DNA of 64,000 bases. Origin: Mesodorylaimus sp. YZB2_4. Its lineage: Eukaryota > Nematoda > Enoplea > Dorylaimida > Dorylaimidae. Every line of letters starts with the position of its first letter. Position 1 is the first letter of the stretch. The stretch spans positions 186,001 to 250,000 of the forward strand of contig JASANH010000959.1 of NCBI GenBank assembly GCA_030248295.1. Direction: 5' to 3'. Under the pieces are notes generated by a model. That model saw only the letters and a program-made list of their open reading frames with translations, did no database searches and was not told where the DNA came from. The translations under genes and the position numbers were made by a program. Shown piece by piece: positions 13,501-22,743 of this stretch.

Positions 13501-14464
13501 CATGTACTCGCGGTTTTAGGGTTGACAAGCAGACCATAACAACCAGCCTCATTTATGTCACCACCTTGGGGAAGGTGGCTGCTAGAAAATGCTCACATCA
13601 GCAGCTCTTGTATAGTGGATATTTCAGGGACTGTGTTGTTAAAAATGTTATTACAATTGCAGGAAACGTCCCAGAGCCAGACAGAGCCATGCAGGCTCTT
13701 TCTCGATCACCTCTTGTCAGCCTGGACTGGCCTGCTCCGAAGGCGCATCAAACTACGTGTACTACCTTTCCCAGTTTTATTTCATGAATTTTTTGCTAAT
13801 ATCCTGTATATGTAATCGTTACAATTTACACTAAAAACTCTTTCTCGAAAACTTCCTTTTCAATTTGGAGTAAAACGCAAAGCATGGCGTGGAATTTTTT
13901 ATGATCCCGTTCTTCCATCACGTCAGCCAATGGAGAAGTATCCGGAGTCTATGCCATGCCACTTTTTACCCTGCAGCCTTTCGCATCGACATTCTGCCAT
14001 GACGTTTCCCGGGGAGGAGAACCAAGAACAAAAGAAACTGCTGATTACCGCAATGGCTGGGGCGGGGCTAGGATTTCTGTAAATAAATATGACTGTAACC
14101 CTTTGCAGAAAGCAAGTGTGAAAAACAGCAAGTTTACAGTCGCGAATGAGCGGCAGTCAAAAAATTTTTTTATTTTTTTTTGGATCTAGGAAACATATAT
14201 GATAAGTTTTTTACAATTTCAGATGAAGCACAAGTTTTCGACCTGGTCCCGAACAAGTGCACGACGGAAACAGTGATTGAGCCACTTTCAATCGTTCCCA
14301 CTGTCAAGGACTGCGCCACTCATTGCACTCGACGCATGTGGTGTCGCAGTTTCAATTACTACGCAGATAGTTATAAATGCGATCTATTTCCGTGGTACTA
14401 TGCGGACACCACCAACTTTACCAGCGATGACCCCTGCTGCTACCATTATTCTTACAGGCCATGA
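10514..14464 (+). CDS. Secreted C-type lectin-like + PAN/apple domain protein (4 exons)
   Basis: Exons 10514-10565, 10880-11121, 11192-11474 and 14223-14464 join with matching phases (1, 0, 1) into 819 nt, 272 residues plus stop. Residues 1-17 are a signal peptide (MLLALIFVSFGFRSAAA). Exons 2-3 form a C-type lectin-like domain: RCFFLA, an FQVCRSVGGEFAHVHS helix, and late cysteines in ERCMAMW, FSDYYC and HFAC. Exon 4 is a cysteine-rich PAN/apple domain with CTTET, DCATHC, MWCRSFNY and KCDLFPWY. The EPN/QPD and WND calcium/sugar motifs of classical lectins are absent, so calcium-dependent sugar binding is doubtful. A likely role is extracellular recognition or adhesion. Intron 3 (2.7 kb) contains foldback elements. 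An ORF at 10,637-10,852 could be an optional exon, but its phases do not fit. Confidence 0.75.
12750..13193. mobile_element. 444 bp MITE, copy 1, in the lectin gene intron
   Basis: The left end reads ACAAGGGAACATCGCC and the right end is its degenerate inverted complement (GCGATGTTTACTT). Inner inverted blocks GGCGTCTGGCCAACTGGTCA and TGACCAGTTGGCCAGACGCC confirm a foldback structure. It has the same length and order as the copy at 16,805-17,248. No coding capacity; the mobilising transposase is unknown. Confidence 0.8.
13398..13935. repeat. Rearranged inverted repeat
   Basis: Block A (13,398-13,430, ATTAGCAAAAAATT..) recurs inverted at 13,771-13,800. Block B (13,440-13,500, TTGGCTGACATGGTGGAAGA..) recurs inverted at 13,868-13,930 over ~60 bp with few mismatches. 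In a simple palindrome the right arm would be B'-A', but the order here is A'-B'. The structure was therefore formed by more than one inversion or insertion. Confidence 0.6.
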
Positions 14465-14946
14465 TTCGCATGACTGGGCAATGGTCGGAAATTGACGCCG
14501 TCTGCAGTGATCACATTTGTGTGTTCGCATTAACGATTTTGCATCGCATTGTTTACTGTTATAGTTATCTAATATAAGCTATAAGACACCAACATAATGA
14601 ATATCGATCAGTAACTGTTTTGAATTGGTCTAGATTGAAATTAATTGAAAAAAACCTTTGCGTGCAATTAAAATTTGCAGCAGGCTTTTTCATTCGCTGG
14701 CGCCTCACATTGGCGACTTTTATTCGTGGCACGTCTAAAGATTGCATGGAAGCATTCCGCCGAGTACCCCCGTCATGTTCTGTGAATTGTACGTTTCATA
14801 CATGGAACTGGCGGAAGTTGGCCTTGAAGGCAGCTGATAACCCGGCCGTCGCTGCAGCAATTACTTGGAGGGTCGATTTTTGGGTTCCTCATGAGCGATC
14901 TTTGGTGCTGCTAGACGTACCCCACAGCAACATACAATATCTTACC

Positions 14947-15070
14947 AGGGAACATCGCCAACCGTTGCACTCGGCAAAAAATCATTCTTTTGATGAGGAA
15001 ATTTTCAATCAGTGGGGGCAACCATATTTTACCCAGGCTGCATATCAGCTAGCAGCAACCCTCTACTTGT
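14947..15070 (+). repeat. MITE stump joined to the duplicated segment also found at 29-118
   Basis: 14,947-14,966 (AGGGAACATCGCCAACCGTT) equals the terminus of the 444 bp MITE family but no other MITE sequence follows. Directly after it, 14,980-15,070 is the second copy of the segment at 29-118. The junction suggests excision or recombination at a MITE end. Confidence 0.6.
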
Positions 15071-15072
15071 CG

Positions 15073-15316
15073 TCAGTCTGACGAATGCCTTGGGTGGAAA
15101 GATTTCACAGTGCCAACTGTGCATTAAGCCTGGACCGAACGCTGATGCCCCGACAGGCCCCGTGTAAGTACTTGCCCTTTATTCAATAATCTGCGCTCTG
15201 ATGACGCATGACTTTATTTTAGGATATGCACCAACTGGAGCAAAAACCCAGGCTGGCTGGGAGGTCATTATTGCACTGGGGATGGATGCTCATACATTAT
15301 CAACTGCACTCCATAA
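15073..15316 (+). CDS. Cysteine-rich C-terminal exons of an unrecognised, probably secreted protein (partial)
   Basis: An open frame running into 15,163 reads NALGGKISQCQLCIKPGPN.. and stops at a GTAAGT donor (15,164) in phase 2. The acceptor TTTTAG at 15,222 opens an exon that restores the frame (15,223-15,316), reads ICTNWSKNPGWLGGHYCTG.. and ends ..NCTP with TAA at 15,314-15,316. Spacing of cysteines, glycine and tryptophan suggests an extracellular module, but I cannot name the family. The 5' end is unclear: the frame is open upstream to about 14,990, through the duplicated segment. It could be a separate gene or an alternative end of the lectin/PAN gene. Confidence 0.35.
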
Positions 15317-16339
15317 TTCAGAAGACGCGGGAGCAAAAGAAATGAAGCGGCAAATTTATATGCAATTTGACGAAGAGAAAAGTTCTTATCGCATGGAGTA
15401 AAAAATTTGCAAGATCTTTGCTGATATTTATCATTCAAATACACCGCATGCGATGCCCTGCGCTCAATATAACTCTATCACACGTGTCGCAAATCAGTGA
15501 GAGCACGTACCGACAGTGCAGAAAAACGATCCCATCCTATTGCATTTCAAAAACTTTAGAATTTTACACTTGAACACCAGTTTTTTTAAGTTCTAAGTGC
15601 CTTTGCATTTCGCACATAGAGTAAATCAGATGTTTCTTTACAGTATACCTCACCTTTCCCAGATTTGTAGTAGTTTGTACACGTGGGAAGCTGCAAATAC
15701 GGCAAAGCTCCTCCGCAAGACCATATCCCAAGAAGAGAAGAGGAGACATACAGTTATGAACAACAATCATGCTGATCAGACTACGCAAAGAAAAATTTTT
15801 ATTAAAGACGAAGTACTCTAGAATACATGTAGGAATATTCAGATCCAGCATCCGCGCATTATAGGGGTTGCCAAAATTCTGGACCTTTCATACCTAGGCA
15901 AAAAAGTTCTAAATTCTTGACTGCAAAGGTGGCCCTTTGGGGAGTGAAAATTTCGACGCCTAATACTTGAATGGCGGTCAAAAGCTTTGGCCACCCCCTA
16001 TAATACGATGGTGGTGAATCTGAATATTACACTCTTTTGTTTAATATTTCGACATCGATTCTAAAGTGTACTTCGTCTTCTACTAGTTTTCTTAACTTTC
16101 TTTTGTCATGTTATGCAACGGGGGTTAAATTGGTTGCCTATCAGATTCCTATCCTATCATATTTTGCCACTGCCTGGGTAGAGCAGCAACGCCGACTCAG
16201 AGAATCAGGAAGCTTCAAGATTGGTTACCAAAATTATTTTTTTTTGTTCTCTTTCACCCCTTATTACAAGCAAACATTTTTTCACCGTCCAACATTTTTT
16301 ACAAAGGGTGATTCTTTGTTTGTTTGTTTTTTTTTTAAT
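15317..16339. other. Intergenic, no feature seen
   Basis: Only short ORFs without family resemblance. 15,840-16,020 contains two near-repeats of a motif around CCAAAATTCTGGACCT / AAAGCTTTGGCCACC that also resembles 1,330-1,350. Confidence 0.4.
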
Positions 16340-16800
16340 TTCTGTGGGTTGGGCCCGGTGCCGCCCCCAGTTGCCCACGGGGCTTCCAACCGGTTTTTGC
16401 CGAAAGCCGGCCATCAGTCATGATATGATAAGCGAGGCCGTGAGGTGACCATCTCTCACGGCAGCTTCCCTGTGTGTGTCTCCACTAGGAGCACCTCCAC
16501 TGAAGGGCATCCTCTGCCAGCACCATCGTCCCAGGATGATACTGAGCGAGAAGGGAGGGACCTCCGACAGGTTTTCGAAAACCAGTTTACTGATCCTCTT
16601 CTCATCTGGCATCCACTGGGTACCAGGTGAATCAACCAGAGCCAGGTGTGCTAGGCCAGCGACGGACGTACTAAACTGCCGTCGGAGGTCAGTGCTCACT
16701 TTGAGAATGGGCTTACTAAACTGCAGTCCTCAGTCGCCTCAGAACTGCATCCTCCTAATCTGGGTTGCTGGCCTGAGCAATGCGGGGCCAATGCCTTCCA
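16340..16800 (-). repeat. Dispersed repeat sharing the SINE-like tail (copy A)
   Basis: Contains the reverse complement of the tail of the unit at 1,841-2,260 (CTCCACTAGGAGCACCTCC region). It is followed by a different body (CGTCCCAGGATGATACTG.., AGGACCTTC-like blocks) shared with 35,330-35,710. This is a composite or second subfamily of the tRNA-derived repeat. Confidence 0.6.
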
Positions 16801-16804
16801 ACTG

Positions 16805-17248
16805 ACAAGGGAACATCGCCAACCGTTAAGTCGAATTTTGAAAAACCAAAAATTGTGACATGTTCCTGAGTGCAAAAGAAAGCTCTGTGCAAAATATTAG
16901 AGGCGTCTGGCCAACTGGTCAGTTCTGGTCAGCGCGAAGAGTACAGTGAAATTTTCGAATTCTGCTGGATTTTTTGGTTATTTCAGCAAAAAACCCCAAA
17001 CCCGAGTGTCGGAAGCTCAAACTCGAAACTCCAAACCCAAAAATCTAGTTTGGAAAGAACTTTGCGTGTTTTTCTCAACGCTCAGCTTCGTTAACACACA
17101 AAAATTCGGGACTTCAGACGCTGTCCACTGCTGACCAGTTGGCCAGACGCCTCTAATATTTTGCACATAGCTGCCTTTTGCAACTGGGAACATATTACAA
17201 TTTTTGGTTTCTTAAAGTTCGACTTAACGCTTAGCGATGTTCCCTTGT
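16805..17248. mobile_element. 444 bp MITE, copy 2
   Basis: Left terminus ACAAGGGAACATCGCCAACC; right terminus TTAGCGATGTTCCCTTGT, its near inverse complement. The terminal inverted repeat extends about 60 bp (AGTCGAATTTT../..AAAGTTCGACTTAACG). Internal order matches 12,750-13,193 throughout. No ORF of transposase type. Confidence 0.85.
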
Positions 17249-17285
17249 GAGCCACTGCGTCTCACAAAGGGTGATTCACCCAATG

Positions 17286-18507
17286 TACTGTAAATCACTT
17301 TAATTTCGCGGTTTCCGCGGATGGCCTGGACCGCGAAAATTTCCTTCCGCGAAATTTTTATGTAGAAAACCTGGATTTTCAGATAGAGCATAGGTGCAGT
17401 TTTACCTTGCTTTCAACCACCTGTTCATAAAATTAACGATAAGTTGAACTTTAACCAAGATCAGTTTCCATTAACGATTAAAAACCACCTTATCAAAAAA
17501 TGTGGACCTGACTCACATTATCAATATAGTGATGCACTGTCCAGCATCTTGAACAGTACTAAAGAGAACAGCCTGTTCTCATCCTACCTGACCAGAAGCT
17601 ATCCAACTGGATTGGAACAGATCCACGTGGATTTTGGTGGATACACGATGGATTCTGATGGATTGTGGAATCTGGGACGCCTTCAGAACCCATTGAGCAT
17701 GCAATGGTTTGATCCCTGACAACCTGAGACCCACTTCTGGCAGTTGCTCACAGTTTTTTATTCCTTCGGAATTTCTTCCTAGTACCAGTGAGTAAATCAT
17801 TTTTGAATGCTCAGGCGTATCCATTCACAGCTCCTTCCACATCGAAGTTTTTCGACCCATCTTGGCCTTCAAGAAAGAGTCAATCTTTGCCCCTTTTCCC
17901 GCGGGCTGGGAGGCTTCTTAGCTGAGCTCATCTTGCCATCAACTAGGGTCAATCCAGGATGGCAAGAGCGCGTGTTGATCTCTACTCCGCGATGTCAGTG
18001 GCTACCCCATGGGGTAACTACCCAGCCCGTGCCCCATTAGGGGTCTGGATTCGAGAGCCCCTCGCCCCATAAGACCTCTCCTCGTTCATGGACACCGAAT
18101 GAATGGAGAGAGTCAACCACCAACAGGCGTGCAAGGCACAGAGACAACTTGACCAAGTTCTCAGATGGCTAGAGTTGAATCCAGGCTGATGGTCTCCACT
18201 CCAGCTCTGCCGAGCAAACTGTGACACACGACTTTCACCGCTACACCACCTAGGCGGCCCCTTACATGCATCGAATGGTTGAGGCTCCTGCGTGCGGGAA
18301 AACAGGTTTAACGGAGCTGATTAAGTTCTTTAAAAAGATCGAACATTCCCACACAGTCTGAAGTATCAGCTGGAGATTCATCATATGCATAACCAGTACT
18401 GATGACTGACGGTCAGCCAGAAACCGCTAAAATTTGTTTGCGCGGAATTTTGCAAAAGTCCAGAACCGCGAAAATTGAGTACCGCGAAATTAAAGTGATT
18501 TACAGTA
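17286..18507. mobile_element. 1.2 kb element with 26 bp perfect terminal inverted repeats
   Basis: The left end (TACTGTAAATCACTTTAATT then TCGCGG) is exactly complementary to the right end (CCGCGAAATTAAAGTGATTT then ACAGTA). A 3 bp flank ATG is present on both sides (17,283-17,285 and 18,508-18,510), a possible target-site duplication. Secondary CCGCGAAA motifs lie just inside both ends. The interior has no transposase-like ORF, so this is non-autonomous; superfamily not determined. Confidence 0.8.
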
Positions 18508-21003
18508 ATGGAATGCCCGTGGGGAAGTCTGTATTTGGTTGCCTTATGTGCGGGGTAGGGTATTAGCTTGCCATCGTTGGCCTGTCGCTACGTTCCCTCC
18601 AGGGGAAACCCGTCAGCTTGATGTTTTGAGCTCCTGACTCTACGAAACCTGCCTGGACTTTTTTAAGACCATCCGCCTCCCTCGATACCTTATTCCATGA
18701 ACGGCAATTCATCCTATCCATCCATTATCCATCATCCATCAGCACCACATCCTATCATCCTATCGCATCACGCAGCCGCAACCAAGCCTACTCTATAGTA
18801 GATCTAAGCGTAAAACATCCGTCAGCTGTATCTCTGCAGCCAGCTTTGGCTGTAATGCGCGGGGCGTCGTCCTAATTATAAGTCGTCTCCAACTTCAAAC
18901 TCTTTGGAAAAATTTCGCAAGATTTGAATCGAAAACTTGTGATATTGTTCTCTGCGAAAGCTCAGAAATGCTGTACGCCCTGCATTCGTGTTGGAAAAGT
19001 AGCACCAATTTGTGGGTTCGAAGTATCATACTTTGCATCCGCTCGAGGCTTTGTCGGCAGGACCAGGATGCTGTGGAAGGCAAAGGTGGGCGAGCACCTG
19101 AGAAGTTCATTTTCCCAAGTGACCCTTGTACACGCGCTCTCTCATGATCTCGCCCGTAGGCGTTCAACTAGCGCCAATGAGCAAACATCACATACGTTTA
19201 CTTAGGCCGCTTTCATGACTACGCGCGCTTTCGTTACCAGGTGTCACGACGACGTTGAACAATAAGCGATCTAATGAAAATCTCATTCCCTCAGGAGTGA
19301 CCTGAATGCATGCGTAATATGGCGTTCAAGCACTAACTTCTTCACGTGAATATGCATTGATCGGCAAATAACTCTTCGGCGCTCCCTTCCCAGTGCCAGA
19401 CGTGCTCGAGGGAACATGGGGCAAATAACTGCTGAGACGCGTGTCAAACCGAATATACATCTAATTCGACACAGCGACGCCTAAAAACCGACTCAAGCAA
19501 ATCCTATCGTACAAAGTGCGTGGAACAGGAACCCAGACGATCATTAGTTTCCGTGTAGGGCTTGTATCATAGGGACTTGGCCGGCCTGATCTTATCATCG
19601 CGAAACTTCGTGTGTTTCGTGACATTCTTACGATGAGCTGAATGTTAGCTAAAAATAGAGGAGCTTAAGGGGAACCATGTTGTGAGTACGTCAGATAACT
19701 TCCTGCTGTCAGCCTCTTTGCGTACCACAGTCCGTATATTCCTACTCGAAACGTTCTCCGAGACCAGGTGCGCTCTACAGCCATGAAATTTTACCTTGCT
19801 TCTGGAATTTCATGAAACGACTGGGTATGAAAATGGAGTGAGTCGGCAATACATTTATGGAGTGAGGAAAAGTGTTTGAAAGATATCACTTTCGAAGTGG
19901 TTTTCTGCTTCAATCGTATGCTTTATGCCAACTGTGCCAATTACAGTGTAAAAGCTCATTTTATGAGGCAGAATCGAAGAAATATAATACATTCTCCGAA
20001 AAGCCTATTGGAACTCATTTAGCACCACCTTGCTCCCGTAAGGCAAACTGAGAGTTCTCGCTAATTATTGCGGCTAGCTTTAGAATATTTCGCAGAAACA
20101 TTCTCCTGGCAATCTGTCTGTCGCCTATAAACATTAGCCCACGCTTCACTGCGGAGAAATGATGTTTATGGGAATTTCTCGAAAACAACAGACCCTTGGG
20201 TGCTAAGAATTTATTAGTTTTAATTTGATATCCAAATATGACCAAGACATATTCGGGTGACGTACTGTATAGCATGTCCAATATCTCTGCTTCATATTTA
20301 TTCTTCGCGCTCACAAGAAAATCGTTTTCTCACGTCAAATGTTGAAAGCTCAAGGGTTTTCTTAGAAAATTACTGAAGCACGTAGTCACCCTTCTCCGCT
20401 CTAAACGTCATCAGTCCTAGAAATTTGTTATTTTAATTCTTCGCCCCACCTAATTCTAGTTTGTCTAATCCTGCGCGTCATAAAAAGGGAGCACGTCCAC
20501 AAAAAACAAGGCCTAGCTCGTCGAATGGGGCGGATTAGTTCGAAGATCATAAACAAATGGTTGGGACGAATCCGGACAAACCCCGTTTTATAATTCTCTC
20601 TGATTATGTTAGCTTTCTCTGAGCAGCCTGGCGCGGGACAGTCGGGGTCTGTTTAATCTATTATATTTCCTTGTAATCTCTTGAAACGTAGCTAACGAAA
20701 CGTCACATGGCAATTCACCTATGGCCTCTGTGAAATATAATTCACTGTTTCCAGGAGTTGGTTCGCTTCATTCCTCCTTACATCGATTTGAGGAGCAGCA
20801 AACGAGTTACCTAGAGAATGCGGAGAGTTTGTGAGAAAAATATTAAATAGATTTTACAAAAGGAAATTGCACTTTTTGAAACATTTTTATTAAATTCCAC
20901 CCGAACTTGACTTTATTCTAGGCTCAAAACATCCATTAAAAACTTCCTTTTGTTTTCCATTGCTAATCGTAAAGTTTGACTAAAGATAACCGCTTTTTTT
21001 GTA
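18508..21003. other. Intergenic, upstream of the globin gene
   Basis: A short degenerate tandem of ATCC/CATCC units lies at ~18,712-18,770. No gene is supported. A TTTTTTGTAG acceptor at 20,995-21,004 implies that an upstream 5' UTR exon of the globin lies somewhere in this stretch, but I could not pick its donor. Confidence 0.4.
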
Positions 21004-21004
21004 G
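20995..21004 (+). promoter_or_regulatory. 3' splice site in the globin 5' UTR
   Basis: The T-run and GTAG directly precede GGGTCTCG and the ATG 36 bases later. This suggests the coding exon is joined to an upstream non-coding exon. Confidence 0.5.
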
Positions 21005-21040
21005 GGTCTCGTGAAAAAGCTCAACATTTTAATCTCCAAT

Positions 21041-21916
21041 ATGGGTAATCTGTTTTCTGGTCAATTCACGCATTATCGACCGCCACTCAATGGTCGTCGT
21101 CAAAGTCGCCGTCGTAAGCGGGTTTTATCAGCGGTCAGCACTGCATCGTCTGGCGCAATCAGTGTGGTCACGCAAATGGACACCACGGGCGCCAGCAGCG
21201 GGCCGCGACTGTCCACTGATTCTCACCATCCACCACTCTCCTACAGTGGCAGTTCAGCATCCGATCGAAGCATGAACACGAATGGTACAAGTCAACAACG
21301 CCAACCAAATTCGTCAGCGCTAAATATCGCTTCCCAAGCGCAACCCACTTCACTCAAACAACGCAAACCATCGTTAAAAGTAGCTTTCAGAAAAGCATAT
21401 TCTAGCGCTTCAGCGTCGCCGAATGTCTTCTCTGATGAACGTCGACAATTGGTTTATGAGAGTTGGCAAGAAATCACAGAGAAATTAGGCAAATTCAAAA
21501 CAGCGACATTGATTTTCGAAAATTTATTTCGAGAATCTGTGGCGATTCGTACGATGTTCAATATTCCATCGCCAGACTCCGATTTAGAAAACTGTTTCCA
21601 CGTGGCCAGACATGTACAAGTGTTTGGTAACGTATTGGATTTGGCTGTAAGAAACGTTTTAGAATTAGAAGCTGAAGTCGGTCCATTGCTGATCATGTTT
21701 GGTCGTAGACATTACTTTAAACATCAAGTCGATTTTCGCAATGAATATTTGATACAATTTGGACAAAGCATAGCCGAAGTGGTTTACTTGCACATGTCTG
21801 AAGGCTATGCAAGAAATCAAGACACCAGCATCGGATGGAGACTATTTATTTCATATTTGATTAAAAAAATCAAAGAAGGATATGATTTAGAGGCTTTACA
21901 ACAAACGAAAAAGTAG
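21041..21916 (+). CDS. Globin with N-myristoylation signal and long N-terminal extension
   Basis: 291-residue open frame from ATG 21041; the frame is open further upstream but without an earlier ATG. The start MGNLFSG fits the N-myristoylation rule (Gly2, Ser6), so membrane attachment is likely. Residues 8-125 are a low-complexity, Arg/Ser/Thr/Pro-rich extension with basic RRQSRRRKR at 19-27. Residues ~130-290 form a globin fold: helix A with W142, F173 in the CD region, His187 as the likely distal (E7) ligand, and F220-GRRH with His224 as the likely proximal (F8) ligand. The globin domain is in one exon, lacking the usual B12.2 and G7.0 introns. Acylated, membrane-bound globins of the globin-X type are known in animals; a redox or signalling role rather than O2 transport is an inference. 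Confidence 0.85.
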   Translation: MGNLFSGQFTHYRPPLNGRRQSRRRKRVLSAVSTASSGAISVVTQMDTTGASSGPRLSTDSHHPPLSYSGSSASDRSMNTNGTSQQRQPNSSALNIASQAQPTSLKQRKPSLKVAFRKAYSSASASPNVFSDERRQLVYESWQEITEKLGKFKTATLIFENLFRESVAIRTMFNIPSPDSDLENCFHVARHVQVFGNVLDLAVRNVLELEAEVGPLLIMFGRRHYFKHQVDFRNEYLIQFGQSIAEVVYLHMSEGYARNQDTSIGWRLFISYLIKKIKEGYDLEALQQTKK

Positions 21917-22560
21917 TTTAATAAGGGTCTACGAGTATTTCCTCGTATTATGAGGTTTTGACTTGATGTGCAAAGATTGTGTTTGTTGCTTGCACATTTT
22001 GACTGGCACTGACAACACCTTCTTGAGGATTGGTGCTGCCAAGCAAAAACTTGCAAGAGGCGTAAATATGTTTTACACATTTTCACTCAAATTGTTCCCC
22101 CGTTTACTCGAAGATCCTTTAGTCGAATGAGCACGGTTCTGTCATTACTCAGCGCTGTATTGCTTTGCATGTTTTTCTAAATGGGGTTCCATGCTGATTC
22201 GGGCTGTCACTAAATCTTGGCGGTAGGTCGAGATTTAAACATGATCTGAAGTAATATCTTTCTAAATTACATGGTCTATATGCTGAGCTCAACGCGCTAG
22301 GGGGCCATCACCGATCGTTTAGAGCCTACTTGCTAAAATTCTAAATGCTTCCGCGTTAGACCGCAATTTCCTTCACATGTATCTAGTATGTATGCTTTCA
22401 AAACTGGCATCAAACGGATTACTAATCGCAAGTACCCGATACACATTTTCATATTCCGCTGGTCCTGCAATATACAGTAGAAAAACATACAGTACACCAG
22501 CTTTAAATGCGCCCCTATGGTTATATTTTAGCCCGCTTCATACTGCTATCACGACATTTG
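21917..22560. other. Convergent 3' region between globin (+) and serpin (-)
   Basis: The stretch must hold the 3' UTRs of both genes. No further reactive-loop exon was found here on the minus strand. No clear AATAAA was assigned. Confidence 0.45.
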
Positions 22561-22743
22561 TTATTCTTTTCCTGCGCATCGGCCAAAAAATAGTAGATTT
22601 TTTCCACCTTGGTCAAAAATTACAAATAAATATGGATGATCAGCAATAAAACGCGGCAGAGGATTGATGGGAATCATGAGTGAACACGCAACGGCCATCA
22701 TCACCCCAGTGGCGGCTGCAGCTTCGGTGCCTTCCTCGTTCAC
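22561..22743 (-). CDS. Serpin alternative terminal exon F (most distal)
   Basis: 60 codons plus TAA. Hinge [13 protein letters not shown] (Gly at P7), loop [15 protein letters not shown], then [16 protein letters not shown] and [10 protein letters not shown]1-P1' falls near Ala-Cys, so elastase-like or cysteine-type targets are conceivable. Its acceptor TTATTGTAG lacks the CTTTCTAG hairpin seen at the other cassettes. Confidence 0.85.
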   Translation of the reverse strand: MNEEGTEAAAATGVMMAVACSLMIPINPLPRFIADHPYLFVIFDQGGKNLLFFGRCAGKE

